Part shown: positions 1 through 8,045 of the stretch, piece by piece
Layout of the letters: each line of letters opens with the position of its first letter
Numbering within the stretch: the stretch's first letter is position 1
DNA from: an uncultured Oscillospiraceae bacterium
Lineage (GTDB): Bacteria; Bacillota; Clostridia; Oscillospirales; Oscillospiraceae
Assembly: GCA_934533005.1 (NCBI GenBank)
Contig: CAKTBC010000001.1
Location: 19,918 to 83,917, forward strand
Reading direction: 5' to 3'
DNA length: 64,000 bases
The notes under the pieces: generated by a model
What the model saw: the letters and a program-made list of their open reading frames with translations, nothing else
What the model was told of the DNA's origin: nothing
Databases searched by the model: none
Made by a program: the position numbers and the translations under genes

Positions 1-560
1 GGTTTGTGGACTATCTCTATATTCCGCTCGGCGGCAGCCGCCGCGGAAAGTGGACAACGGTGCGAAATAAGCTCATCGTCTTTTTCTGCACCGGCCTCTG
101 GCACGGCGCGGGCTGGACATACATCCTCTGGGGCCTCTGGCACGGCGTGCTCGTCTCCGGCGAGGGGCTTTTGAAAGCGCCGATCGAAAAGCTGCGCCAA
201 AAGCGCGGCGGGCGGATCGCGATGCATGTCTATACGCTGCTCGCGGTCATCCTCGGCTTTGCGATGTTCCGCGCGTCTTCTGTGCAGCAGGGCTTTTTGC
301 TTCTTTCCAGGATGCTCTCCTTTGCCGGCGCGGGCGTTGCCGGGATGCTTGCCGCGGAAGAAATACTGACCGGCGCGCGCATCGCGGCGCTTATCTTCGG
401 CGTCATTCTCTCAACGCCCGTTGTCCCTGCGCTCACGCGGCGGTGCGTTGGTCGCGGCTGGGAGATCGCATGGGATATACTCGCGCTGCTCGGCCTTCTT
501 ACGGCGATCCTCGTCCTTTCGGGTGGGAGCTTCACGCCGTTCATCTATCAGCAGTTTTAA
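1..560 (+). CDS. MBOAT-family membrane O-acyltransferase, C-terminal part (cut by window edge)
   Basis: The window opens inside this gene; about 185 C-terminal residues remain. They match the last 40 percent of the complete MBOAT protein at 4493: both carry DYLYIPLGGSR followed by the catalytic-histidine segment WHGAGW and several hydrophobic helices. MBOAT proteins of the AlgI/PatA type move an acyl group, usually acetyl, across the membrane for transfer to an extracellular polysaccharide. The next gene, 15 bases downstream, is a DHHW/AlgX-like protein, the usual partner. The specific acyl group and target are inference. The start and N-terminal half lie outside the window. Confidence 0.88.
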   Translation, partial: FVDYLYIPLGGSRRGKWTTVRNKLIVFFCTGLWHGAGWTYILWGLWHGVLVSGEGLLKAPIEKLRQKRGGRIAMHVYTLLAVILGFAMFRASSVQQGFLLLSRMLSFAGAGVAGMLAAEEILTGARIAALIFGVILSTPVVPALTRRCVGRGWEIAWDILALLGLLTAILVLSGGSFTPFIYQQF

Positions 561-575
561 GGAGGGGCGCACGGT

Positions 576-1958
576 ATGAAAAAAACGCTCTCTCTTATCT
601 TTACGGTGTTGTTCCTCGCCGTGTGCCTTGTCCCCGGTCTGGGACTTCTCCTGACCGGCGGGGCGGACGCCGCGGCAAACGAGATACTGCCCGCCGCGCC
701 GGTGATCGCCGCGGACGGCGAGTTTAATCCCGATGTTCTCGCGGAAACGGCTGCCTACGTAAACGGCCGGTTTTCCTTCCGGCTGGAGGGCATCACCGCC
801 TGGGCCGGGCTCAATGCCGTGCTCTTTCACACATCCACGGCGGAGAATGTCCTGCTCGGGCGTGACGGCTGGCTCTTCTATGCGCCGACAATCCACGACT
901 ATACCGGCGATGCGCCCATGACCGCACGCGAGCTCTACTGCGCGGCGCGCACGCTCTATCTTTTGCAGGAGTACGCGGAAAACCGCGGCGGAGACTTCCT
1001 CTTCACTGCCGCGCCGAACAAGAATACGCTTTATTCAGAGTATATGCCGGAGCGGACGCGCCTCGGCGGCGCTTCCAACATGGATGCGCTCTATGCGCGG
1101 CTCGACGAGATGGGCGTTTCGTATCTCGATCTGCGCGATGTGTTTGCATCGGAGGCCGAGCCGTCCGATCTCCTGCGCGATGAGCTTGCGCATTCGGGCG
1201 AGCCGCTCTATTTTAAAACGGACAGCCATTGGAACGCGAAGGGCGCGGCTCTCGCCGCCGATGCGCTGCTTGCCTCGCTTGACTGCGAGGGCGGATATTT
1301 TGCGAATACCGTGTCCGCCGGGAACACCCACCGCGGCGACCTTTACGAAATGCTCTATCCCGCGGGGCAAAGTCTGGAAGAAGATTTCACGTATGCTCCC
1401 GGTTTTTCGTTCACCGCGAACACCGAAAACTCCGACCGCGTGACGATCACGACCGAGAACGACGCCGGTACCGGCTCGCTTCTCTGCTACCGCGACTCGT
1501 TCGGGAGAAATCTCTATCCGTATCTCGCGCAGAGCTTCGCCTCGGCGGAATTTTCCCGCCGGAACGAGTACACCGCCGCGACGCTCCCGGAGGGCGGAAC
1601 GCTCCTGATCGAGCTCGTTGAGCGGAACATCCGCTATCTTGTGGAGTATGATTCGCTTGCCCCTGCGCCGGAGCGGGAATCTCTGCTCGCTGCTGACGCC
1701 GAGCCGGGAGAGGGGCGTGCCGTTTTGACGGAGAGCGCCGGTACGGAAGGGTACACGGTCTTTTCCGGCACGTGGGACGGCGTGACGCCGGACGACGAGG
1801 CCAACGTCTATGTCCTCTCCGGCGGCGCGCTCTTCGAGGCCGTGCCGCGCCCGGACGGCTTTATCGTATCGCTGCCGGACGGCAGCGCCGTTGACGCTGT
1901 ATATGCATCGGCAGGAGGGAACTTTTTCCGCCTCTCCGCCGTCTATGCCATAGATTAA
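576..1958 (+). CDS. DHHW/AlgX-like SGNH-type surface O-acetylation protein
   Basis: 460 residues starting after an AGGAGGGG ribosome site. An N-terminal hydrophobic stretch (about residues 5-28) anchors or exports it. The rest fits the AlgX/AlgJ/DHHW group: GRDGWLFY at 95-102, the KTDSHW motif with Asp216 and His218, and the RDSFG serine motif with Ser308, together the expected catalytic triad. Such proteins complete O-acetyl transfer to an exported glycan, taking the acyl group from an MBOAT partner. It directly follows an MBOAT gene, and the same pairing recurs at 4493-6996. Glycan identity cannot be read from the sequence; the adjacent EPS locus is the obvious candidate. Confidence 0.85.
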   Translation: MKKTLSLIFTVLFLAVCLVPGLGLLLTGGADAAANEILPAAPVIAADGEFNPDVLAETAAYVNGRFSFRLEGITAWAGLNAVLFHTSTAENVLLGRDGWLFYAPTIHDYTGDAPMTARELYCAARTLYLLQEYAENRGGDFLFTAAPNKNTLYSEYMPERTRLGGASNMDALYARLDEMGVSYLDLRDVFASEAEPSDLLRDELAHSGEPLYFKTDSHWNAKGAALAADALLASLDCEGGYFANTVSAGNTHRGDLYEMLYPAGQSLEEDFTYAPGFSFTANTENSDRVTITTENDAGTGSLLCYRDSFGRNLYPYLAQSFASAEFSRRNEYTAATLPEGGTLLIELVERNIRYLVEYDSLAPAPERESLLAADAEPGEGRAVLTESAGTEGYTVFSGTWDGVTPDDEANVYVLSGGALFEAVPRPDGFIVSLPDGSAVDAVYASAGGNFFRLSAVYAID

Positions 1959-1983
1959 CCAAAAATTTAAAGGAGACACATTT

Positions 1984-2397
1984 ATGAAGAAAATCATTGC
2001 TCTGCTGCTCGCCGCGCTGATGACGCTCGCCCTCGCCGGCTGCGGCGGGAACGCCGAAACGCCTGCCCCCACCGAAGCGCCCGCGACGGAAGCTCCCGTT
2101 GTGACCGAAGCTCCGGCGGCGGAAGAGCCTGCCGCAACGGAAGCTCCTGCCGAGCCGGAAGGCGACGGCGCGGAGGACGAAGTTGCCGGTTTGATCGAGC
2201 AGGTGCTCGCGCTCAAGGGACAGCCGGTGCAGGAGCTCTATGACGCCATCGGCATGCCGACCGGCGAAGCGGAATATGCTTCCAGCTGCCTTGTCACCGG
2301 CGGCAAGGACGGCGTGCTGCCCTATGACGGTTTCACGGTGTACACCCTCGTGCAGCCCGACGGCACCGAGACCGTGTACGACGTCGAGAAGAACTGA
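1984..2397 (+). CDS. small lipoprotein of unknown function
   Basis: 137 residues. The first 20 form a lipoprotein signal ending in the lipobox LALAGC. Residues 21-60 are a low-complexity Ala/Pro/Thr/Glu linker (repeated TEAPA-type units), typical of a wall-spanning spacer. The compact C-terminal 75 residues (GQPVQELYDAIGMPTG.. then a beta-rich YTLVQPDGTETVYD end) may be a small folded domain that I cannot assign. It lies 25 bases after the DHHW gene behind AAAGGAG, so probably shares its transcript, and is followed at once by a strong terminator. A surface role beside the acylation module is inferred from position only. Confidence 0.8.
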   Translation: MKKIIALLLAALMTLALAGCGGNAETPAPTEAPATEAPVVTEAPAAEEPAATEAPAEPEGDGAEDEVAGLIEQVLALKGQPVQELYDAIGMPTGEAEYASSCLVTGGKDGVLPYDGFTVYTLVQPDGTETVYDVEKN

Positions 2398-2406
2398 ATC
2401 GTTCCG

Positions 2407-2440
2407 AAAAAGCAGACGGGATGCGTCCCGTCTGCTTTTT
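2407..2440 (+). terminator. rho-independent terminator after the first acylation module
   Basis: Perfect stem GCAGACGGGA / TCCCGTCTGC with a short TGCG loop, flanked by an A-run and ending in TTTTT. It closes the MBOAT-DHHW-lipoprotein transcript. Confidence 0.92.
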
Positions 2441-2447
2441 CCTGCGC

Positions 2448-2476
2448 TTGCAAACGATGTGCGGGTATGGTAAAAT
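2448..2476 (+). promoter_or_regulatory. sigma-70-type promoter for the LCP gene
   Basis: TTGCAA (-35) and TAAAAT (-10) separated by 17 bases, between the terminator and the LCP start at 2531. Confidence 0.65.
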
Positions 2477-2530
2477 ACAAAAATCCCGAAAAACAAAAAC
2501 TCTGACCCGAAGCATCACAGGGGGACCATT

Positions 2531-3793
2531 ATGAATAACAATACGAATTCTTCCGGGAAGGGCGGCCGTCATCTGAAGGAAGCCCCGGCGAGCGAGCGCC
2601 CGGAAAAGAAGAAAAAACACGTTGGACGCACCGTCATCATTGTCATTGCGGCGGTCATCCTTGTCATACTGCTCGCGGTGTTTCTCATCTTCCGCGACAT
2701 GTACGGCCAGCTCAACAGCAAGCCGCGCACCACGCCGGTGCCGACGGCGGCCGCCTCGGAAATGACCGGGACCACGCCGGAAGCAACGGCCACGCCGGAG
2801 CCGACGCCTCGGCCGCTCACGGAAGAGGAGCAGGCGGAGCTTGCCGAAATGGAGCTTCGCAGCAGTCTGGCGGAATCCGCCGAAGAGGTCATGAGCGATA
2901 AGAACGTTTATAACGTCCTGCTCATCGGTTCGGACGGACGCACGGAAGAGCTCGAGCGCAGCGATGCGATGATCCTCCTCTCCATCAACAAGGCGACGAA
3001 AACCATGTGGCTCACCTCGCTGATGCGCGATACGCAGGTGGAGATCGCCAACTGGGGCGTCGGCCATCTGAACTGGGCGACGGGCTTCGGCGGCGTGGAT
3101 ATGCTCATCGACACGATCGAAAGCGACCGGAACTTTGCCATCTCCATAGACAACTGGGCGATGGTGGACTTCCTTGACTTTGCGAAGATCGCCACCATGG
3201 TCGGCCCCATCACGGTCTCCGTCACCAGGGAAGAGGCCGAGGATATCAACATCCGCATCCGCGAGGCGTGTCGGATGAACGACGCCTATTACGGTACCGA
3301 TGTGCCGCGCTGCTATTTCCCGACCGATCAGGACGGCACCTACACCATCACCGACGGCTTCCAGATCCTCGGCTACTGCCGTGAGCGCCACTTCGGCGGC
3401 GACACCGGCCGCAGTGAGAAGCAGCGCGATGTGCTCATGCAGATGTGGGACAATGTGAAGAAAATGAGTCTTACCGACCAGTACGCGCTTGCCAAGGAGA
3501 TCATGTCCATCATCGATACCGACCTCACCATGGGGCAGTGCGCCTCGCTGCTGCTGCAGGCACCCGAATTTCTGACCTATGACATTCAGGCGCAGCAATG
3601 CCCGGTGCAGGGCTCGTTTTGGCGCGGGCTGGATGCGAACGGCCTTTCCATTTACAATGTGGATTTCGTGGTCAACCGCAACTTCCTGCGCGCGACGATC
3701 TACGGCGAAGATATGACCGCCGGGGAACTCACGAGCTACTGGACAGGCGAAGCGATCCAGGTCTACTATCCGCCGGAAAAAGAAAACGGCTGA
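2531..3793 (+). CDS. LytR-CpsA-Psr (LCP) family cell-wall glycopolymer ligase
   Basis: 420 residues. A basic cytoplasmic tail (1-32) precedes one transmembrane helix (33-55), then a Pro/Thr/Glu linker (65-100) and an extracellular LCP domain from about 128. Diagnostic segments are LLIGSDGR, the RSDAMILLSINK strand and the SLMRDTQVEI motif whose Arg/Asp bind the pyrophosphate of the lipid carrier, followed by LNWATGFGGVDMLIDTIE. LCP enzymes transfer undecaprenyl-linked polymers (teichoic acid, capsule) to peptidoglycan. Its place between two acylation modules and just before a capsule locus suggests that it attaches that polymer. It has its own promoter and terminator. Confidence 0.92.
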   Translation: MNNNTNSSGKGGRHLKEAPASERPEKKKKHVGRTVIIVIAAVILVILLAVFLIFRDMYGQLNSKPRTTPVPTAAASEMTGTTPEATATPEPTPRPLTEEEQAELAEMELRSSLAESAEEVMSDKNVYNVLLIGSDGRTEELERSDAMILLSINKATKTMWLTSLMRDTQVEIANWGVGHLNWATGFGGVDMLIDTIESDRNFAISIDNWAMVDFLDFAKIATMVGPITVSVTREEAEDINIRIREACRMNDAYYGTDVPRCYFPTDQDGTYTITDGFQILGYCRERHFGGDTGRSEKQRDVLMQMWDNVKKMSLTDQYALAKEIMSIIDTDLTMGQCASLLLQAPEFLTYDIQAQQCPVQGSFWRGLDANGLSIYNVDFVVNRNFLRATIYGEDMTAGELTSYWTGEAIQVYYPPEKENG

Positions 3794-3805
3794 CAAAAAT
3801 AACGT

Positions 3806-3842
3806 CGGACGGCAAAAAGAGCTTTTGCCGTCCGGTTTTTTT
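3806..3842 (+). terminator. rho-independent terminator after LCP gene
   Basis: Stem CGGACGGCAAAA / TTTTGCCGTCCG followed by a run of seven or more T, 13 bases beyond the LCP stop codon. Confidence 0.93.
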
Positions 3843-3910
3843 CGGGAACAAAGGGAAATCTAATTTCGTCATAGAATCACACCCATGAAATGAAAAAGGA
3901 GAAAACATCC

Positions 3911-4483
3911 ATGAAAAGAATCGTATCCGCCCTTCTCTGCGCGGTGCTGCTCCTCTCTCTGGCGGCCTGCGGTGCGTCCGCCCCGGCGGACACGGAATCC
4001 GACGCTCCGGCGAGCGCGCTTGAGCTGCTGGAAAATGTCTGGAACAGCTATGCCGACGATGAAAAATTCCCCGCCGCCGGCGGTGATTACTCCGAAGAGA
4101 ACATGCGCGATGGTGCTCCCGGCAATTTCAGCATCAGCGATGCCGAGATCCTCGATTCCTCGCTGGGCTTTCCCGCGGCGGAAGCCGGGAAGATCGATGG
4201 CGCGGCCTCTCTCGTGCACATGATGAATCTCAACACGTTCACCTGCGGCACATTCCATGTGAAAAGTAGCGGCGACGTTTCCGCGCTGTGCGGGGCGCTT
4301 CGCGAAAACATCCTCGCCCGCCATTGGATGTGCGGCTTTCCCGATAAGCTCATGATCGTGACGGTGGGAGATTATATCGTCTCCGTATACGGTAATGAGG
4401 AGCTTGTGGACACCTTCGCTGCCAAGCTCGCGGCGGCGTACCCGAACGCCAAGACCGTGAGCGACGAGCCGATCGTGGCATAA
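3911..4483 (+). CDS. lipoprotein resembling the DUF4358 type
   Basis: 190 residues from the ATG at 3911, chosen over an in-frame ATG at 3890 because AAAAGGAG lies at 3894-3901, correctly spaced for 3911. The signal peptide ends in the lipobox LSLAAC. The body contains a DGAPGNFSISDAEI.. segment, a hydrophobic LVHMMNLNTFTCGTFHVKS strand and a C-terminal VGDYIVSVYGNEELVDTFAAKL helix. This strand-then-helix layout resembles DUF4358-type clostridial lipoproteins, whose function is unknown; that match is from memory and tentative. Ten bases separate it from the next MBOAT gene, so it is probably co-transcribed with the second acylation module. Confidence 0.75.
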   Translation: MKRIVSALLCAVLLLSLAACGASAPADTESDAPASALELLENVWNSYADDEKFPAAGGDYSEENMRDGAPGNFSISDAEILDSSLGFPAAEAGKIDGAASLVHMMNLNTFTCGTFHVKSSGDVSALCGALRENILARHWMCGFPDKLMIVTVGDYIVSVYGNEELVDTFAAKLAAAYPNAKTVSDEPIVA

Positions 4484-4492
4484 CCGTCCGCC

Positions 4493-5884
4493 ATGCTCTT
4501 TTCGAGTATTCCATTTCTTTTTTATTTTCTCCCGTGCGTGCTGCTCGTCTACTTCCTTGTGCCGCCAAAGGGGAGAAACGCCGTGCTGCTCGCCGCCAGC
4601 CTCTTTTTCTACGGCTGGGGCGAGCCGAAATTCCTGCTCTTCATGGTGTTTTCCATTGTGCAGGGCTACGTCTTCGCGCAGCTGATCGAGCGGGGGAGAG
4701 GCAAAAAGCTCTTCCTCGCCCTTTCGCTTGCCGTGAGCTTTGCGCTGCTTGCTTACTGCAAGTATGCGGATTTCTTTCTTGAGAACTTCAACGCCGTCAC
4801 GGGGCTCTCGCTCCCGCTTCTGAAGATCGCTCTGCCGATCGGCATCAGCTTCTACACGTTCCAGATCGCGAGCTACGAGATCGACATATACCGCGGCGAT
4901 GTGGCGGCGCAGCATAATTTCATCGACTTTGCGGCGTATGTCGCCATGTTCCCGCAGCTCATCGCGGGGCCGATCGTCCGCTACCGCGACATTGCTCCCC
5001 AGCTCAAAGAGCGGACACACTCGCTCGAGGCAGCAGCCTCGGGCGCTTCCCGTTTCGCTGCCGGACTGGCGAAAAAGGTGATCCTTGCAAACGTTCTCGC
5101 GCAGCTCGTCTCCGCCTACAAGGCCTCCGCCGAGCAGACGGTGCTCTATGCCTGGCTGTACGCGGCCGCGTTCACGCTCCAGATTTATTTCGATTTCTCC
5201 GGCTACAGCGACATGGCCATCGGGCTGGGGCGTGTTTTTGGCTTCACTTTCCCGGAAAACTTTGCCTATCCATATATCTCGAAGAGCATCACGGAGTTCT
5301 GGCGGCGCTGGCACATATCGCTCGGCACCTGGTTTCGGGACTATCTCTATATCCCGCTCGGCGGCAGCCGCTGCTCCCGTGCGCGGCACATTTTCAACAT
5401 CCTCGTTGTCTGGATGGCGACCGGCTTCTGGCACGGCGCGGCGTGGAATTTCATTTTCTGGGGGCTTTTCTATGCGGTACTGCTCATTGCGGAAAAGTTT
5501 TTCCTTCTGCCGGTGCTGAAAAGAGGAAGCGTGCTACCTCGTGTCTATGTTCTTCTCGCCGTGATGCTCGGCTTTGTGCTGTTTGACGCATCGTCGATGC
5601 GCGACGCGGCACACCGGCTCGGCGCTCTCTTCGGCGCGGGCGCGGCGCCGGGGCTCGGCACGGAAGCTCTCTATATGCTCCGAAGCTACGGCGTTGTCCT
5701 CGCGCTTGCCATACTCGGTGCTACGCCGCTCCCAGCGCTGGCCTTTAAAAAGGCGCGGGAGACAAAGCCTCTTGTGCCGGTGCTTGCGGTGGCAGCGCCG
5801 CTCGGCACGCTGGCGCTGCTCGCGCTCTGCACGGCGTTTCTGGTGGACGGGTCGTTCAACCCGTTCCTCTATTTCCGGTTTTGA
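4493..5884 (+). CDS. MBOAT-family membrane O-acyltransferase (AlgI-like)
   Basis: 463 residues, about ten hydrophobic helices. The family core is clear: IGISFYTFQIASYEIDIYRG at 117-135, MFPQLIAGPIVRY at 152-164, a QIYFDFSGYSDMAIGLG stretch, EFWRRWHISLGTWFRDYLYIPLGG and the catalytic WHGAAWNF with His314. AlgI-like MBOATs pass acetyl or other acyl groups from a cytoplasmic donor across the membrane to a partner that decorates an exported polymer. The following gene is a DHHW partner, 11 bases on. It is a paralogue of the partial gene at position 1; the two share near-identical DNA around DYLYIPLGG, suggesting duplication. Confidence 0.92.
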   Translation: MLFSSIPFLFYFLPCVLLVYFLVPPKGRNAVLLAASLFFYGWGEPKFLLFMVFSIVQGYVFAQLIERGRGKKLFLALSLAVSFALLAYCKYADFFLENFNAVTGLSLPLLKIALPIGISFYTFQIASYEIDIYRGDVAAQHNFIDFAAYVAMFPQLIAGPIVRYRDIAPQLKERTHSLEAAASGASRFAAGLAKKVILANVLAQLVSAYKASAEQTVLYAWLYAAAFTLQIYFDFSGYSDMAIGLGRVFGFTFPENFAYPYISKSITEFWRRWHISLGTWFRDYLYIPLGGSRCSRARHIFNILVVWMATGFWHGAAWNFIFWGLFYAVLLIAEKFFLLPVLKRGSVLPRVYVLLAVMLGFVLFDASSMRDAAHRLGALFGAGAAPGLGTEALYMLRSYGVVLALAILGATPLPALAFKKARETKPLVPVLAVAAPLGTLALLALCTAFLVDGSFNPFLYFRF

Positions 5885-5895
5885 GGAGGTGCGGC

Positions 5896-6996
5896 ATGAA
5901 AAAGATCCAAAATATCCTGACAGCTGCGCTCTCGGCGCTCTTTCTCGGGGGCTTTCTGCTCGCGGCGATCCTGACGCCGGACAAGACCGACTCGCTCTCC
6001 GAGCGGCGCACGCTTGCCCAGCGCCCGGCGCTGCGCGCTTCGGCGGTGGCGGACGGAACGTATATGACCGCCTTCGAGAAATACACGCTCGACCAGTTCC
6101 CGCTGCGGGACAACTTTCGTGCGCTCAAGGCGTTTTTCGCCGGGAACATCCTGAGGGAGCGGGACAACAACGGCGTATATTCTGCCGAAGATCATCTTGC
6201 GAAGCTGGACTATCCGGTGAACACCGATCTTGTCCGGCGCGCGGCGGAGCGCTTTTCCGCCGTGTATGAGACGTATTTCACCGGCGGTGACGCCAACATT
6301 TACTATACCGTTGTGCCGGACAAAAATCATTTCCTCGCCGCGCAAAACGGCTATCCCGCCATGGACTATGCGCTCCTTACCGATACGCTGCGCGAGGGGA
6401 TGCCGTTTGCAGAGTATATCGACTGTTTCGGTACGCTCTCGCTCGATAAATACTACCGCACCGATGCCCATTGGCGGCAGGAGGAGCTTGGCGAAACGGC
6501 GTCGGCAATCGCCGCGGCGATGGACGCTTCTCTTCCGGCGGAATATGAGACCGTGGATATGTCCGCCGCGTTTCGCGGCGTGTACGCCGGGCAGTACGCG
6601 CTTCCGGTCGAGCCGGATGCGCTGCGCTATCTCACGAACGATACGATAGCGGCGCTTCGCGTGCACGACTATGAGACGGGAAAGGAGATCCCGGTCTACG
6701 ATCCCGCTCTCGCCGCGGGGCGCGATGGGTATGAGATGTTCCTCGGCGGGACAAAGGCGCTGCTCACGATCGAGAATCCCGCCGCCGAGACCGACCGGGA
6801 GCTGGTGCTCTTCCGCGATTCGTTCGGCAGCAGCATCGCGCCGCTGCTCGCGCAGGGGTATGCCAAGGTGACGATCGTAGACATCCGCTATATGGCGCCC
6901 GCGCTCATCGGGCGGTTCGTGGATCTATCGGAAGCGGACGACGTACTCTTTCTCTACAGCACCGGCGTGATCAACCACAGCGAAACGATCCAGTAA
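5896..6996 (+). CDS. DHHW-family (AlgX/AlgJ-like) surface O-acylation protein
   Basis: 366 residues from ATG 5896, preceded by AGGAGGT at 5884-5890; an in-frame TTG at 5881 overlaps that site and was rejected. An N-terminal membrane segment (about 8-27) is followed by the short ERRTLAQRP motif common in DHHW proteins, the YYRTDAHW motif (Asp190, His192) and the FRDSFGSS serine motif (Ser309). This gives a complete SGNH-type triad. The role is transfer of an acyl group delivered by the MBOAT encoded just upstream. It is shorter than the homologue at 576 and only distantly similar, so the two modules may act on different sites. Confidence 0.85.
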   Translation: MKKIQNILTAALSALFLGGFLLAAILTPDKTDSLSERRTLAQRPALRASAVADGTYMTAFEKYTLDQFPLRDNFRALKAFFAGNILRERDNNGVYSAEDHLAKLDYPVNTDLVRRAAERFSAVYETYFTGGDANIYYTVVPDKNHFLAAQNGYPAMDYALLTDTLREGMPFAEYIDCFGTLSLDKYYRTDAHWRQEELGETASAIAAAMDASLPAEYETVDMSAAFRGVYAGQYALPVEPDALRYLTNDTIAALRVHDYETGKEIPVYDPALAAGRDGYEMFLGGTKALLTIENPAAETDRELVLFRDSFGSSIAPLLAQGYAKVTIVDIRYMAPALIGRFVDLSEADDVLFLYSTGVINHSETIQ

Positions 6997-7133
6997 AAAT
7001 CCCTCCGTCAAAGCAGAGTGCTCGTAATGCTGCGGATTACGGCATCCGTTGGACAGGATCGGAACGGTATGTTTTCCTGCAATTTCAGACTCAAGGGGAT
7101 AGGAGCAGCCGGCATTAAAAAAGCAGGTGTATT

Positions 7134-7811
7134 ATGAAAAAAGACGATCGGAAGTATTATTCCGCCTATGAGGAACGCTACAAAACCGCCCATGCAAACG
7201 GTGTCAGTTGGTCAAGCAAGGTAAGTACGCCGATTGTGATGGATGTGATCGACAGGTATAGAATCCGCCGGGAGCATAAACTCCTTGAGATCGGATGCGG
7301 GGAAGGCAGAGACTCCAGGACGGTTTTGGAACATGGTTTTCCGTTAATGGCAACGGATATTTCCGAAGAAGCGATCGCATATTGCAAGCGGCAGATGCCC
7401 CGGTACGAAAACCATTTCAGCGTTTTAGACTGCTTGTCCGACGCACCGGAGGAAACGTTTGATTTCATTTTTGCCATAGCCGTTGTTCATATGCTGGTGC
7501 TTGACGCGGACAGAGATGGCTTTTATCAGTTTATCCGCAGCCACCTGACCGCAAATGGAATAGCTCTGATCTGTACAATGGGTGATGGTGAATTTGAAAT
7601 GCAAAGCGACATTTCCACTGCATTTACCTTGCAGGAGAGAAACCATGATTCCGGTAAAATGATGGTTGCGGGAACATCGTGCAGGATGGTATCATGGAAT
7701 ACCTTTGAAGAAGAATTGACACGAAACGGCCTGACCCTCATGGAGAAAGGGATCACGAGCTCACTTCCTGACTTTAACTGCTTGATGTACGCGGTTGTTA
7801 ATCGACGCTAA
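7134..7811 (+). CDS. class I SAM-dependent methyltransferase, low-GC, probably acquired
   Basis: 225 residues. Motif I LLEIGCGEGRDS and the ATDISEEAIAYC acidic segment mark a Rossmann-fold SAM methyltransferase; FDFIFAIAVVHML follows as motif IV. The substrate is unknown; no DNA- or RNA-specific domain is present. Codon and base use are clearly more AT-rich than the neighbours, which suggests transfer. The last six codons, including TAA, lie inside a 17-base sequence identical to the terminal repeat of the element at 49190-49469, so its 3' end appears to be set by a mobile-element end. It starts 137 bases after the DHHW gene and looks like an insert in the surface locus. Confidence 0.85.
   Translation: MKKDDRKYYSAYEERYKTAHANGVSWSSKVSTPIVMDVIDRYRIRREHKLLEIGCGEGRDSRTVLEHGFPLMATDISEEAIAYCKRQMPRYENHFSVLDCLSDAPEETFDFIFAIAVVHMLVLDADRDGFYQFIRSHLTANGIALICTMGDGEFEMQSDISTAFTLQERNHDSGKMMVAGTSCRMVSWNTFEEELTRNGLTLMEKGITSSLPDFNCLMYAVVNRR
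7795..7811 (+). repeat. solo copy of the mobile-element terminal repeat
   Basis: TTGTTAATCGACGCTAA is a 17/17 match to the reverse complement of 49190-49206, the left end of the MITE-like element. It ends exactly at the methyltransferase stop codon. No matching partner end was found upstream between 6990 and 7134. Confidence 0.7.
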
Positions 7812-7910
7812 AGTACGCACGCGGGAAATTCGGAGGGCAGATATCATAGATCGCCGGTGCCTGATACAGATGAAATTCAGAGACGGCAAGCAAGATTTCG
7901 GATAACCAAC

Positions 7911-7940
7911 GCGGACGGCCTCCCGCGTCCGCTTTTTTTT
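7911..7940 (+). terminator. rho-independent terminator after the methyltransferase
   Basis: GCGGACG / CGTCCGC stem with an 8-base loop and eight T, about 100 bases beyond the methyltransferase stop. Confidence 0.88.
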
Positions 7941-7980
7941 CGCGGAATGTATGTACCGGGATCGGCGCGGGACGGGCGCA

Positions 7981-8009
7981 TTGACATTCCCGCTGCCGCC
8001 GGGTAAAAT
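7981..8009 (+). promoter_or_regulatory. sigma-70-type promoter for the repeat protein gene
   Basis: TTGACA, a 17-base spacer and TAAAAT, 37 bases before the start codon at 8046. Confidence 0.8.
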
Positions 8010-8045
8010 ATAGCTGGAAATTTATGCGCATGGGAGGAACCCCCT

